A stretch of DNA of 64,000 nucleotides, from NCBI GenBank assembly GCA_036320915.1, contig JAXBDG010000006.1:2294001-2358000 (forward strand), given 5' to 3'. The DNA is from Linnemannia elongata (Eukaryota > Mortierellomycota > Mortierellomycetes > Mortierellales > Mortierellaceae). Below, piece after piece: positions 24,174 through 36,409 of the stretch. Within the stretch, counting starts at the first letter, position 1; every line of letters begins with the position of its first letter. The notes under the pieces were generated by a model. The model made no database searches and was not told where the DNA came from. It saw only the letters and a list, made by a program, of their open reading frames with translations. Position numbers and translations under genes: made by a program.

Positions 24174-27100
24174 TGGCAAGGGTGTGTGTGTGTGTGTGTG
24201 TATTTTGTTGTATGGATCGAGAAAATAAAGGCTGTGGCGAGAGAGAATGAAACGAAGGAAAAGAGGATAACGGGGTATGTGTTGTCGAGTGTGGAGTAGG
24301 AGGATGAAAAAAAAATAAAACGAATGAAAAGTTGAGGAAGGCGGGAAGAGGATTGATATACTGTTATTAGGGCTATGCGGAGTCAAGGTGTTGTGCTATT
24401 GTTGTTGTTGTTGGGGGACAAGGATGAAGCAGCTGGATCACGCTGCCTAGTCGTGTGTTTACAAAAATATTATTAGCGAAGGAAAAGTGTGTGCTTGGCT
24501 AAGACTACAAGGGGATTTGTCGCAGGGGTAGCAGGTTTCTAGTTGCTGCGGGAAGTGTTATTGTTGTCTTGGCGAGAAGAAGTGGGATTAGCCTGGTGAA
24601 TGAGTTGGGTTGGAGTGAATTCGATTGTAATGAAGCGAGGAAGAAGGAGAAGGAGCGACGGGCAATGGTCCAACGTGTTCAAAGAAAAAGAGGAAAAAAG
24701 CCAAAAAGACGAGTCACAATGAAAAGGGAAATTTTGAAGAAAAGGGTGGGGGTTGGGAAGAAGGGAAGGGAAGGATGAAAAGGTAAAAGTGACAAGGAAC
24801 AAGGAAAGGAAAAGTAAAAGGGAAAGGGAAGAGAAGAAGGACAGGAAAAGAAAAGAAAAGAAAAAAAAAAGAGATGAAAGAAATGAAAAAAAAAGAAGTG
24901 AAAGAGGAGTTCCTTAGAAGGACAAGAAAAGGAAGAGAAAGAAAAAGGCGAAGTCACTCAGGTCAGGCACACGGCCATTAAATGACGAAGGAAGTTGGGG
25001 CAGGAGACATCACATCGCATCGCATCACCCGCCTCGCTGCAGTCAGTCAGGCATCCAACAAAAGTCGACTCGACATTATTTGGGTTTTGGGGTGTTGAAC
25101 GCCCCGATATCCATTCATTCATTCATTTCACTACCAACTCCCTCCGCGAATAGGAACAGCTCCTCCGTTCGATCCGTTCACTTGTTCATTCGTTCATTCA
25201 CTCACTCACTCGCTCACTCAAAGGAGTATTATCGCGAGAGGGGAAAGAAAAGGCAAAGAACAGAAGAAAACAAACACAAAAGGGTCATGGGAGAGCCAGA
25301 AGGTACAAACAACAACTAGTTAAAAACCTCGTTGTGTCGTTGTAGCTTTTTCTTTCTCTTTCTTTTTGTGCTCTCGTTTGTTCATTCGTTTGCTCTCTTT
25401 TGTCCAAAGGGGTTGTGCGCTGACTCGACTAAACCACATTTTCATTTTGAACCGGTATATATCATCTCAATTGATCGTTCCATCCATTCTCTCCACACCT
25501 CCTGCACTCTTTCCTTTCCTTCTCACTCCTTTTTTTTCTTGCTCCCCACTTCTCTGTTACGTTGTTCTTGTGTTTGTTATTGGATCCTCCACCTCTGGTC
25601 GTATTTCGCATTTGTAACCAGCATGACCGATTATGTTCTAGCGTAGGACAGGCGAGGTATTTGTGGGGTTGCAGCCCTTTTTTACACTTTAATTTTTTAT
25701 TTATTTTTTTCAATGGGGGAGAGAAACAAATCTAGCTGACAGATCGGTCTTCCGCTCCCCACCCACCTACCCAACCAGCTTTCCCTTTTCTCTGAGCCTG
25801 AACTACACTCGCTCTCATTGAATAAGACCTCTTCTATACCTGCACTTCCACTCACGCCGTGGGTCTTTGTTATTCAGAGTTTACCCCATGTGGCCATACT
25901 CGTTTGTACATACATGTACCTTCTCAGAGAGGGGTCATGATCCATTCAAAACAAAGTATCCCTTTCCTTTTATGCGTTTCAACTTTCAAGCCGGATCCAT
26001 CTTGGCTGAGACTAACACGACCGACCACCATCGAATGAAGCTCAGGAAATTCAGCCAGGTACTCAACATTTTTCTTCGGGAGGTATGGAGAGGGAGAGGA
26101 CGACTGGTTCCTTCGGCACCCGGCGGGTGGTGGCATGATGTCACTCACTCAACAACCCTTCCCTTCAAGCTCATAGCTTCCCCCAACTAATAGCAAATAT
26201 GTACGTACTTTCAGCTCTTCCGCTTCTGTCCTTTCTTTTCTCATTGTTTTGTTATTTACTCACGTTTGTTGTTCTTCTTCGATCATCTCATCTCGTTATT
26301 TTTTGCTCGCTCGGCTGATTCTTCCAACGCGCATTTATGTTTTCATCCTTCCCCCAAAAGAAGAAATTCTACGCAAACAAAATAATCATCCCATGGTCAC
26401 ACGAAGATGCTTAACTTCAACCTTTGGGGACAAAGGGTGGAATAGGATCTTTGTCTTTTTCGCGGTCTGCATTCTGGCTCGTCTTGTATCGCAACTTTAT
26501 TACAAAAAAAAAGCAAGCGGTAGCCCTTTTCATTTGTTTTTATATGCGTCAGACTGTGCAACTCTTTTTCTTTCTCCACATTACTTTCTCCCGCACATGT
26601 TTTGTTTGTCCTTCCTTGGTGTCTTGGCTGCAAGGGGCTGATATGTTTAAAGCATGAGAGAAAAAGGGGGTTTGTCAGTTACAAAAATGCAAAACGCAGA
26701 TTCAGTGACCAGCGCAGAAAATCACCTGCAATAAAAAAAAATCCTTGTATTGAACGAGATCGTTTTTCCCTTGACGGTTTTCGTTTCTTGAGAGAAAGAG
26801 AAGGAAAGGGACTGTTTTGTTTGTGTTCAGAATAGTTTCTTTGAAGGATCTACCTGACGAAAAGTACCTCTAGAAGACTGGCCAGAAAAAAAAACATTTT
26901 GATGCGTTAAAGTAACCTTCACGGCCGCCTATTGGTGCCGATTGCTGGACGTTTACATGGACAGGATACATGAAAAAAAAATTGTGCAGCCCCAAGGGAA
27001 TTCAAGGAAAAAGGTTGGGTCGTTCAAGCGAGATTCGTGAAATGGTTTTTTTATTCTCTCTAGAAAAGTAATCAATGCGCCTTATTCCTTATCTGTGACG

Positions 27101-27909
27101 ATATCATTCCCTCTTTTTCATTAGTTGGTGGCGTCTCTTTCTACTTTTTCTTGTATTTCTGTTGTTGGATCTTGGCCAGTCAGAGAACGAATCGGCAAAG
27201 GCCCTCCTTTTCATCCGTCAATCATGCAGTGGCAAGAGAGGAGGGAAATTCCATATTACTATCATCGACTACAATCTCCCTCATTTGTATCAAGATGTGG
27301 CGTTAGTGCTTCTTTCTTTTGTTAATGCAGGGAACTTCAAGGCATTGAATGGCCAACGGCACGGCGAAATGGACAAAGAGCTCTAAACTCTTTGAGTATC
27401 GAGTCTAAACGTTTCCATAGGTGCAGAGTAAGATTTCGGAGGGAACAAAAAAAAATACCGCAGCGCACAGCAACGTTCAAGGAAAATAAACCGTGGGTGA
27501 AATGGCACGAAAAAACAAGCGCAATCAACGTGACGAGAAGAATAAATTATGAACAAAGTGTCATGAATTGATTAAAGAGAGGGGAGAGACGAAGAGAAAA
27601 ACTGTGTTCCATACTGGTTGTCCGTCTTTTTCTCTTCCTTCTGCTCTCCCCATCGCTTCAATCTAATCAACGTCACTTTTTAATGCTTTTCATATCCTGG
27701 TTTAATAGTTAGTTGACAATTCTAATGAAACGCCCCATGGAGGATACTTTGTGTTTTTGTGTTTTTGTTGTTGTTATTTTGAATGTTAGAGTAGGGCGGG
27801 GTTCTTTGGTTTGTTGTTGGTTGCTTGCTTGGGCCGAAATGAGAGGGAAAGAAATGACGGACTAGCTGTAACATTTGTTGTTGGAGGGGTGCGGGATCAA
27901 TAAGGAACT
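24174..27909. other. 3.7-kb stretch without a supported gene
   Basis: It lies between the start of the VAP-like gene and the stop of COX6B. 24640-24960 is purine-rich. 25110-25230 has ATTC/ACTC microsatellites. 25330-25600 and 26200-26350 are T/C-rich. CAG|GTACTC near 26058 and TTTCAG near 26213 resemble splice sites, so a spliced non-coding transcript is conceivable. No frame gives a recognisable protein. About 27600-27909 is probably COX6B 3' UTR. Confidence 0.5.
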
Positions 27910-28834
27910 TTAGACGGTAACCTTGAAGGGGAGAGTTCCCTCCTCGCGCTGCTCATCCCACTTGGCAACCTATTCGCAAAAACAAACGGACAAAATACAA
28001 CGACGCCGTTAGTACCAATGACTCAATCCTTGTCCGTTGTCCTGCTCTTGATCCCGATGATAGCAAACGAAACGAATTTCCCAACGGCAATGTCAAAGTA
28101 TTATCCGAAAGTTGTAACAAAAAAATAAAACGTACCCACTCGTTGGGGCAGATGCTCTTAAAGGTCTTGAAGAACTGCTTGCAGCCAGTGAACTCCTCAC
28201 CACGAGCGTTGATGCACTTGTAGTAATCGCTGTACGACTGCCAGCAGTGCTTGCTCTGGTTGGTGTTGGGGAAACGAGCGTCGAAGGGAGCTATTCGGTG
28301 CGACATATGAAGAGAAGAATATGTCAGCATTAATTGGTCAATTGAAACATCCGGGTCGACGGATAGAGAAGAGGTGGTACTGCATCAGGTCGCCGGGGGA
28401 AAAGAGCTGCCGCTGTTGTCGCAAAGGAGCACGGAAACGAATTTTTGCAAGACTCTCGTCCCGTTCCGGTTCAATTGAAAAAAAAAGGCGATAGTTGTTC
28501 GCGTTTGAGTTTTCCGTTGTCGCGTTTGTGTCCTTCAGTAGTAATCTGCTACTCCTGGTGCTGCGTTCTTCCTGTTGTTGAGTGTTAGAACGCGAGCAGC
28601 TTCGTCGTCCGTCTTTATCCCGGAAGCTGTGATATGGTCTGCAGGACACGGAAAGGATCGGCTCCAAGTCTTGGTCTGCCTCGCTTTGTCGTATCCAGAT
28701 CCGGTAGGTCGGTTGTTTTTCGACTGTCAAGCTGTTCATCAACAGTAGATGTAGAAGATGGCGTATGAAGGTTGCTGAGAGTAGCGAGTGTGTAAAGAGT
28801 ACGCACCGGTCTCGATCTTGATTTCGTCAGACAT
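27910..28834 (-). CDS. COX6B: Cytochrome c oxidase subunit 6B (Cox12)
   Basis: This is a small intermembrane-space subunit of respiratory complex IV. Three exons (28834-28807, 28290-28136, 27969-27910) give 80 residues. The start is MSDEIKIETAPFDARFPNTN, followed by the CHCH fold: CWQSYSDYYKC (C-X9-C) and CKQFFKTFKSIC (C-X10-C), the disulfide pattern of the Mia40 import pathway. The C-terminus is WVAKWDEQREEGTLPFKVTV. Length and motifs match the family throughout. Intron 1 is 516 bp and intron 2 is 166 bp. Confidence 0.96.
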
Positions 28835-29688
28835 GGTGGATGAGGTGATGCGGTGTGAGTGGTGAAGGGTTAAATCTAAAAGGGAAATCCGATCCACCGT
28901 CGTCCTTCTTTTCTATCTTCCGATGCGCCGAAGTTTGGGAGGCCGAAGTTTTTAGTGACGTAGTGGGAATTTGATTGCCTGCCAAATTAACGGCGCGCCA
29001 ATCAATGATCCGTGCACAGCCCCCCTTCCAATACAAGTCGGTAACTTTTTTAAATCGTTCCTCTCTTCAATCTCTACTTCCATGCTCTCCTCGCTCCCAT
29101 CAATCACGATCGCGTAATTTGAGGGCGCGGTCTGAGAGGACGGAGCGAGTTCATCTCCTCCGCGCGACCCTTTAGCAGGGAAACCCTGTTGTTGCGCGCC
29201 AATTGATCACAGCACCATTTCACCCTCCTGCCTTTTTTTCACTCACTCCAACACCTCTTCCGCGACCTCCACTCACCAACAATACAAAATCCGCTCATCA
29301 ATCCCATAAGCGCCTCTATCACCAATCCTCTCAGCAATCTCAAATAACATATTTATTCTTTGGGACATTTAAACCCTCCCAATCGCACCCTAGTGAACCA
29401 CAAGTGAGACAATTGGGACTTGTACATCCCCGCTGCCGTGTTCGCATATAACACGGCTCCTCCGCTGACGTCTCTTCATTCTTCTTGAACATGGTTTTCA
29501 CCCTCGGTTACCGGTCTCCTTCAAGTCCTGCCACACCCTATCCTACGTTGGATATTTTTCTTTTCTTTGTATCCTTTTCAATGTACGCTCGTTAATCTAA
29601 TCGCCCATGTTCATATTGAATCTCATTTCATTCCAATGCATATCCTCGCTCGGTCCATGCTGGAGTATTGTAAGTTTTTACTGCTTCG

Positions 29689-29726
<38 letters not shown>

Positions 29727-30992
29727 GTGGACGGTCCTATTTTTTCTTCCCTACACACTTCCTATGAAGACAAGAGCGACAGGGATAGGATCTAATTAAT
29801 CAATGTCTCGATACATCTTTTTCTGTTCCTAATTTATGATAGTTCGCCGGCGAAAAAGCTGCTAGGCATATATATCCCCAAGTGGGAGGTGGTGCTTCTA
29901 TCTGGACCCCCTCCGAATGCAGTCTTCTGCCTAAATCGGTCGTTTTCCTATTCCTTGATCTCCTTGATCCGTGGCGCCCTACAACAAAACCATGGATTAC
30001 CGTCTTAGTTCCGTACCGTCTTTGAATAGCCGGGCTCCTGGCCTGGTCCTTGACTACATTACATCGTTCATCGACCTACTCCGTATCATATCAGAAATGG
30101 ATGCAGGTCAGATGTATTTATTTGTTTATTAACTGACTGGAGTAAGGACTCTGTCCGACTTTACACAAGACACCCACCTGTCACGAAAGTTGCTTAAGGA
30201 CATGGAGGGAATAAACAACTCTTCTTTCACTCGTTAACTCTATTTACCCTATTCTAAGACAAAACACTACTCCCTAAGTACTCAAAATACAAGCATATAA
30301 AAAAAAAAAAAAAAAAAAAAAACCGTGGTAGATGTTCTGTGAATAAAATAATATTATGCTGAGGAGAGAAAAAGGGGTGGAATTGTTAACATGGGTCTAA
30401 GGTTGGGCGCAATGACTTTATTAGCTACCAAAACTCAATGTACAACAAACACACGACCAACTCCACCTCCAACAACACCTTTTCTCCTCTCCTTCTTTAC
30501 TCCTCTACCACTAGTTGTACCATCATTCGGCACAATACCAGATCTCTTCTCAACAACATTGCCACCAAAATTACACCCAACCCCTCGTTGCGTTAAAGCA
30601 TCCCCTACCATCATTCCCTCTCCACCGCAATTGTACTTTTATATCGCTTCATATGCTTTCCTAGTACTTGAAGACGTGAGAAGTCAATACTGTTTTTTAA
30701 AAAAATAACGCCCGTTGCATACTGTCTTTGCTAACAAACTGCTTCAAAAATTGATTGACACCAGTACCTTGTTTTCACAAACGACTGGTCGTCGGTCATT
30801 AAGAGTCGAGAGAGAGAAAAGGCTTATGTAGTCCATCAGCTTCATACAACAAAAACACGCCGCTTTCCAACGAAAAAGACACCAACTGTTCAAAAATTAT
30901 GCTTGAATCTTTTTTTTTTATATTGTTACAATGCTTTTTCTTCTTTCTTCTTTCTCCAAAGTTGTCTGATAGGGGAACAAAAACAACAGGAA
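28835..30992. other. Intergenic region upstream of COX6B and downstream of the Pol III subunit gene
   Basis: About 2.16 kb. It holds homopolymer tracts (T-tract at about 29690-29720, A-tract at about 30300-30322). It also holds a TATA-like catatatat near 29867 followed by a 46-codon open frame (29992-30132). Nothing else coding is recognised. Confidence 0.5.
29992..30132 (+). CDS. Possible small or partial coding exon, unrecognised
   Basis: 46 codons starting MDYRLSSVPSLNSRAPGLVL, with unbiased amino-acid use unlike the low-complexity frames nearby. A TATA-like element lies about 120 bp upstream, and a GCAG|GTCAG donor-like site lies near its end. No partner exon or homologue is recognised; it may be chance or a decayed gene. 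Confidence 0.2.
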   Translation: MDYRLSSVPSLNSRAPGLVLDYITSFIDLLRIISEMDAGQMYLFVY

Positions 30993-33900
30993 CTATGGAT
31001 CAAAGAGAAGCTTGCGGCGGATAGGAATACGGTCCTGGGCATCGTCCCTCTTGATCAGCTTGAACAGACCAGTTCCAATCGACATTGGGATACCCATGAT
31101 GATACACTCCGAGACTCCCTCGATCGCGTCCTTCTTTGAGTACAGCGACGCCTCAAACAAGTGATCCGTCGTCTTCTCGAAAGAGGCCAACATCATCACA
31201 CTGTCCTTCATCTTGGCAATACCGAACCGAGTAATACCCAACACCTCTCCCTTAGACGTCATGATATCTCCGAGCAACATGACGTGACGGGGGTCGATCG
31301 TCAGTCCGTGAGAATCCATGACACTCTTGATCTCGTCCAGAATCGTACGACGCGCAGCTTCAATACCGAGCACCTTCCACACTTCCATAACGTGGTTCGA
31401 CCGTGTCTGTGTACCAACAACTCCCTCCGTGTTCATCAGCTCGCGAAGACCGTAACCCTCAACAAGCAACTCCTTCTTGCCACCGCTTCCCTGAATCTCA
31501 TTGATGACGGCACGGTTGACCTGGGGAAGTCCCTTGATGATAATGTCTGGGAGCTGTCTCTTGAGCTGCTTGATCGCATAGTACAGCTTCGACTGGTCCT
31601 TGACCTGCACATAGACGCGCAGACTGTCGGGCTTGTGAATCTGCACATTGTTGGTTCCGATCTTGAGCTTGGGCGCCAATCCAATAGCTTTGGCAACCTC
31701 ATCCAAGTCTGTCTCCAGCTGCAACCTGCGAATCGCCTCCATATCCAGACGCACTCCAATGTAACACTCGTCGGGTTTGTAGACCTCATCGATAAACTCG
31801 GCAATGTCGCCCAGCATCGTCTTCTCAATTCTTCCCTTGACGATACGTGCTGACTTGACATCCGTGTTGTTGACGAGACGAGTGGTGATAATGGGCGTGG
31901 TGATGACCTTGGCGGCATTGATAATCTCCTTGATACGAGGCACTCCCAGTGTAATGTTCATCGAGGCAACACCGGCGAAATGGAAGGTCTTCAGTGTCAT
32001 CTGAGTACCGGGCTCTCCGATCGACTGAGCACCGACAGCTCCAACAGCCGAGGCGGGCTCGATCTTGGCCTTCATAAACTTGTCCCAGCAGACATACAGG
32101 AACCGTTCCAACTGACGCTCAGTGACTGACAGCTTGTTGTTAACGACTTTCTTGACCTCTTCAGGCTCATCCTCGTCCATGTCCATGCCCTCGTACTCCT
32201 CGCCTGGGTTGTGTTCTCCTGACATCATATCATACGCCTCACGAATACTCTTGAGCTTGCCGGCGATGTGAACCTTGACGTACATCATCAACGAGTCGAT
32301 AAACTCCTTCGAACAGTTCTTGGACCAGCGAGGGGACGCGACCACCTTCTCGACATAATCAACAATCTGGTAGGGCAAAAGACGGGTATCGTCGGCGGTG
32401 ACGGGAAGGATGTGAAGGGTGCTGACAAAGTTGCGGTCAAACAAGACTGGGGTACCGTTGCCCTCGAGAACAGCGGGGTCCAGACCGTCACTTCCGTATG
32501 TGAACTGGATAATGTTTCCGACAGAGTTGCGGACCGAGAGATCGTAGTGGGTAGTCAAATCCTCCAGAGCCTTCATCAGACGACGCTGCATGTAACCGGT
32601 TTCGGCAGTCTTGACAGCAGTATCGACCAGACCTTCACGACCAGAGACAGCGTGGAACAAGAACTCAGTGGGGGTCAAGCCAGTATAGAAACTGTTGCGG
32701 ACGAAACCCTTGGCGGGTGGTGTAACAGAGTTCTTCAAGAAATGTGGCAGAGATCTGTCCTGGAAACCGTTGGGGATACGCTTTCCACTGATAATCTGCT
32801 GTCCGACACAAGCAACCATCTGCGACACATTAATCTTGGAACCTATAAAACACATGCAAGAAATGTTGGTAACGTTAGTCAGCGTTGCAATACTAATTGC
32901 GCAAATAATAGGTGGTGGAATGTGAGTGTTCACAAGAATCAAAAGGGGAATGTTCTTACCCTTGGAACCACAGGTAGCCATGATAAGGGGCGAGTTGTAC
33001 TTGTTGAGCTCTGTCAAACAGATATCTCCGACCTTGTCACGAACTTGGGACAGCTCTCCAGAAATCAAGGCTTCGAGGGTCTGCTCAATATCGCATCCGG
33101 GCTGGTTCTCCAACTGACCGTTCAGAGAGCGACGAATGAGGTCGTCGCAGTGGGCATAGGCGTTCCTGACGAGCTCATCCTTCTTGGACGCCAAAATCTC
33201 GCCGGGTTGGACATCGTTGATACCGATAGAGAATCCCACTGTTCCCAACCAACGAGCGCACAGCTTGGCGAGTCGGTTCATACACTTGGCCGCCTCGATC
33301 GATCCATAGTCGCGCATGACAATGTAGAACAGCGAGCTCTTGTTTCCGTCTCCAACAATCGACTTGTCCAGGGCTCCGCACATGATCTCACTGTTGTGGA
33401 TCACGAGATAACCATCGTTCTTGCACATGTCCATGACGGGTCTCTTGACCTTGTCGTATGAACGGGTCTTGCACTCCAGGTTAACGAGAATGTTGGACTT
33501 CTTAGTCGGCTTGAGGAGAACACCAATGATCTGCTTTCCGGTCCATCGCTGAGCTGGCTTCCAGATGGCGGGTGGTGGAATATCGATCTTCATCTCTGCG
33601 TCACCCATGTACGAACAAATCTGGACAAACTGGGCGCGGTCGTAAAAGAGATCCTTCTGTGTGATGAGGTATGAGGCTGTAATGAAATCCTGAATGGCAG
33701 CAATCAAAGGCGTTCCGTTTCTGGGTGTAACCAAGTTGTTCTTAACACCCATAAGCTCGATTGCCTCCGTCCTGGCTTCCTCCGTTTGTGGAACGTGCAA
33801 GTTCATCTCATCTCCGTCGAAATCGGCATTGTAGGGGTTGCAGACACACTCGTTGAAACGGAAGGTGCGCCATGGTCGAATTTTGGCGTAATGGGCCATA

Positions 33901-36147
33901 ATGGAGAGTTTGTGCAAAGAGGGCTGACGGTTGAAAAGGACGACATCGCCGTCGTTCAAGTGACGCTCAACAAGATCGCCGACCTGGATCTCGGCTGCAA
34001 TCTGAGCTCTGTTACCGAACTTGAGAGACTTTTTCATGTTGCTGGTGCCCAAAGTAACATAGTTGGCTCCTGGGTGGACCTCCGTTCCGTTGGTGATAGC
34101 TTGGCGAAGTCGGGTGATGTTGTGGTTGGTGACACGTTCGGGATAGGTAAGGTTCTTAGCGACCAGCTCTGGAACAGCGACCTGATCAATGCGGAGGTTG
34201 GGATCGGGTGAAATGACGGTACGTCCAGAGAAGTCCACACGCTTTCCTGACAAGTTTCCACGGAAACGACCCTGTTTGCCCTTTAATCTTTGGCAGAATC
34301 CACGCACTGGCTTCCCTGGCTGCAAGTTGGAGATTCCTGGAAGTTCACTGTTGATGTACATAGCGACTGAGAGTTGCAAAAAGTCCCATTGTTCCTAGTG
34401 ACCGTCATGTAATTAATTAGATTCGGTTAGTATCCAATGTCAGCGACAAAACCTCATTATACATGCTAGTTCACATTGACCACCAGAAAAAGCAGCATGT
34501 GCTTACCATCAAGTTGTGGATAGCGATACCCTCATTAAGTCCAGCTTGCATGTGGGCGTTGGTGAAGATAACCTCCGTCAGTTTGACTGTGATATCATCC
34601 TCGTTACTGGCACCATCCTGCTGAACTGAGGGACGAATACAGACTGGTGGGACCGAAATATTCTGCCAAAGGTACATCTCGGGTCTGCCGACATCAGGGT
34701 TCATTCCCAAAAGTTCACAATCCTATTGAAAAATGAAGAGCCGATGAAGTGGTCAGAGATCTGACCTACCGCCGATGTCGCCTTCCTTGAACACCGAAAT
34801 GCCGAAGGTTGCCTACCTCGTCTGAGATCGCCTTGAAAAGATTAAGAACCCTCAGTGGGTTCATGTCCTCATGAGCTTTGTCGATATGGGGCTTCAACTC
34901 TGGAGCAGCAGCAATAGCGTTGCTGAATGAGTTCTTGAACTGTTCATATTCGCCAGCGACCTTCTTTGCCCTGAACTTCTCGTGAACAATCCTGAGAGCG
35001 CCAACCTTCTTGACCGTTCCTATGAGCGACACATCAGAATGAAAGGTCGAGTCAGTAAACATCTTGAGGCATCAGTCATTGAACAGCGAGATAACAAGAA
35101 CGCAAGTACATACCGTTGGTGGCCTCGCAGTACTGACAATGCACGACCTTCTTGCACTTCTCGTTCACAGCCTTGACAACACTCTTCCTCGTCAGGTTCT
35201 CCAGGTTGGGGGCGCGGAGTCTTCTAAGATATGTACGACGATCCTTTTCTGACAGCAAGACTCTACTGCAAGTCTATTTATATGAGACGTACAAACAGCA
35301 TCACATTAGCCACCGCGATGGAGATACAAACATGAGAAGCAATGCTTGTTTATTACAACGGCCATTACCTTGCAAATATTCTGTAAAATGACGATGGCGG
35401 CTCTGAAGTATCCGATATGGAAGACTGGAAGGCACAGTTTGATATGCGCGAAATGTCCGATACAATCCTGCTGCTTCAATCCACATGTCTCGCACGTCGC
35501 CATCTTGTCCGACGTACCCTATTCGATTTCATTCCAAGATGTTAAGCAAGGCACAAAAGAAAACAAAAAGGTTAGACGTTCGCTATCGTGAGTCATCCTG
35601 CATCTGCAAAGAAAACACGCGCCGCAGCCATTTCTCTCCTGATAATTTTGCCCAACAAACAAAACGGATCGAAGAGGGAAAGGGTTGAACGAAAATAAAA
35701 GACAGTGAACGTACCAGCCTCAAATCGAGCATTCCATATTTGACGGGCTGACGATCCACCAGGGTGTAAAGATCACGCTGGGTGACCTCAAACTCGGAGA
35801 CATTGACGATCTCCTGTGGCGAGAGAACACCAAACTGGATTTGTTTGCTATTGACGAGCAATGAATAGGGTACCAACGAGAAGAATACATATTAGATGGA
35901 GGGTTCATAGATCAAGCGAGTACAGAGGCCTACATATCCATGAGTGCATCCTATTCTCCAATATTCACGAGTCGCAAGGTGAGTGTTGGTCGAGTCCCAC
36001 ACAACAACAAAGAAAAACTGGTGGCGTTATGTTGTCGTACGAAGACTAGAGGGTAACTGCTGAGGAGTGCGATGTGATGTGTGAATGGATGAGGGTGAGT
36101 CCAATTTACATTTTCTTGGGCGCCTGCTCGTGAACTTGTTCCTTCAT
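30993..36147 (-). CDS. RPC1: DNA-directed RNA polymerase III largest subunit
   Basis: This is the catalytic subunit of Pol III, which makes tRNA and 5S rRNA. Eight exons (36147-36110, 35847-35715, 35518-35369, 35273-35114, 35019-34817, 34722-34507, 34394-32960, 32842-30993) give 1394 residues, normal for RPC1. The N-terminus [19 protein letters not shown] aligns with other RPC1 starts. A zinc region ([15 protein letters not shown]) follows, then CQYCEATNG. The catalytic Mg loop [12 protein letters not shown] is at about residue 484. The C-terminus has the Pol III-type [20 protein letters not shown] and [20 protein letters not shown]. There is no CTD heptad repeat. The 117-nt last intron (32959-32843) is a multiple of three without a stop. 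Splicing it restores [12 protein letters not shown], as in homologues. Confidence 0.97.
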
Positions 36148-36409
36148 CTTTAGTGATAAGGCGTGTTCAGTCCACAGACGAAAAGGAGTTGCTGTTCTCC
36201 AGGTTAATGGAAGGAGAGAGATAAAAGCTAAGAGGCGAAGTTCAAAGGCCAAAGAAAAAAAGAAACCAAGGGAAGCTCACAAAGGACTCAAGGGAGTGAA
36301 GATCAAAACACAAGTCTGGAAAAGCCACCATAGAGTCACGTGTTTTCATTCAGTTTCATAACAATTGTGCTCTTAGGGAAATCTTCTTCCTAGTGATCTT
36401 TTCTCTCGT

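Noticed and set aside
30391..30708. 105-codon Pro/Thr-rich frame
   Set aside because: Low-complexity, no splice or family support, in a repeat-rich intergenic region.
32268..33461. 397-codon open frame antisense to the Pol III subunit gene
   Set aside because: It mirrors a highly conserved coding exon with strong codon bias; the translation resembles no known family.
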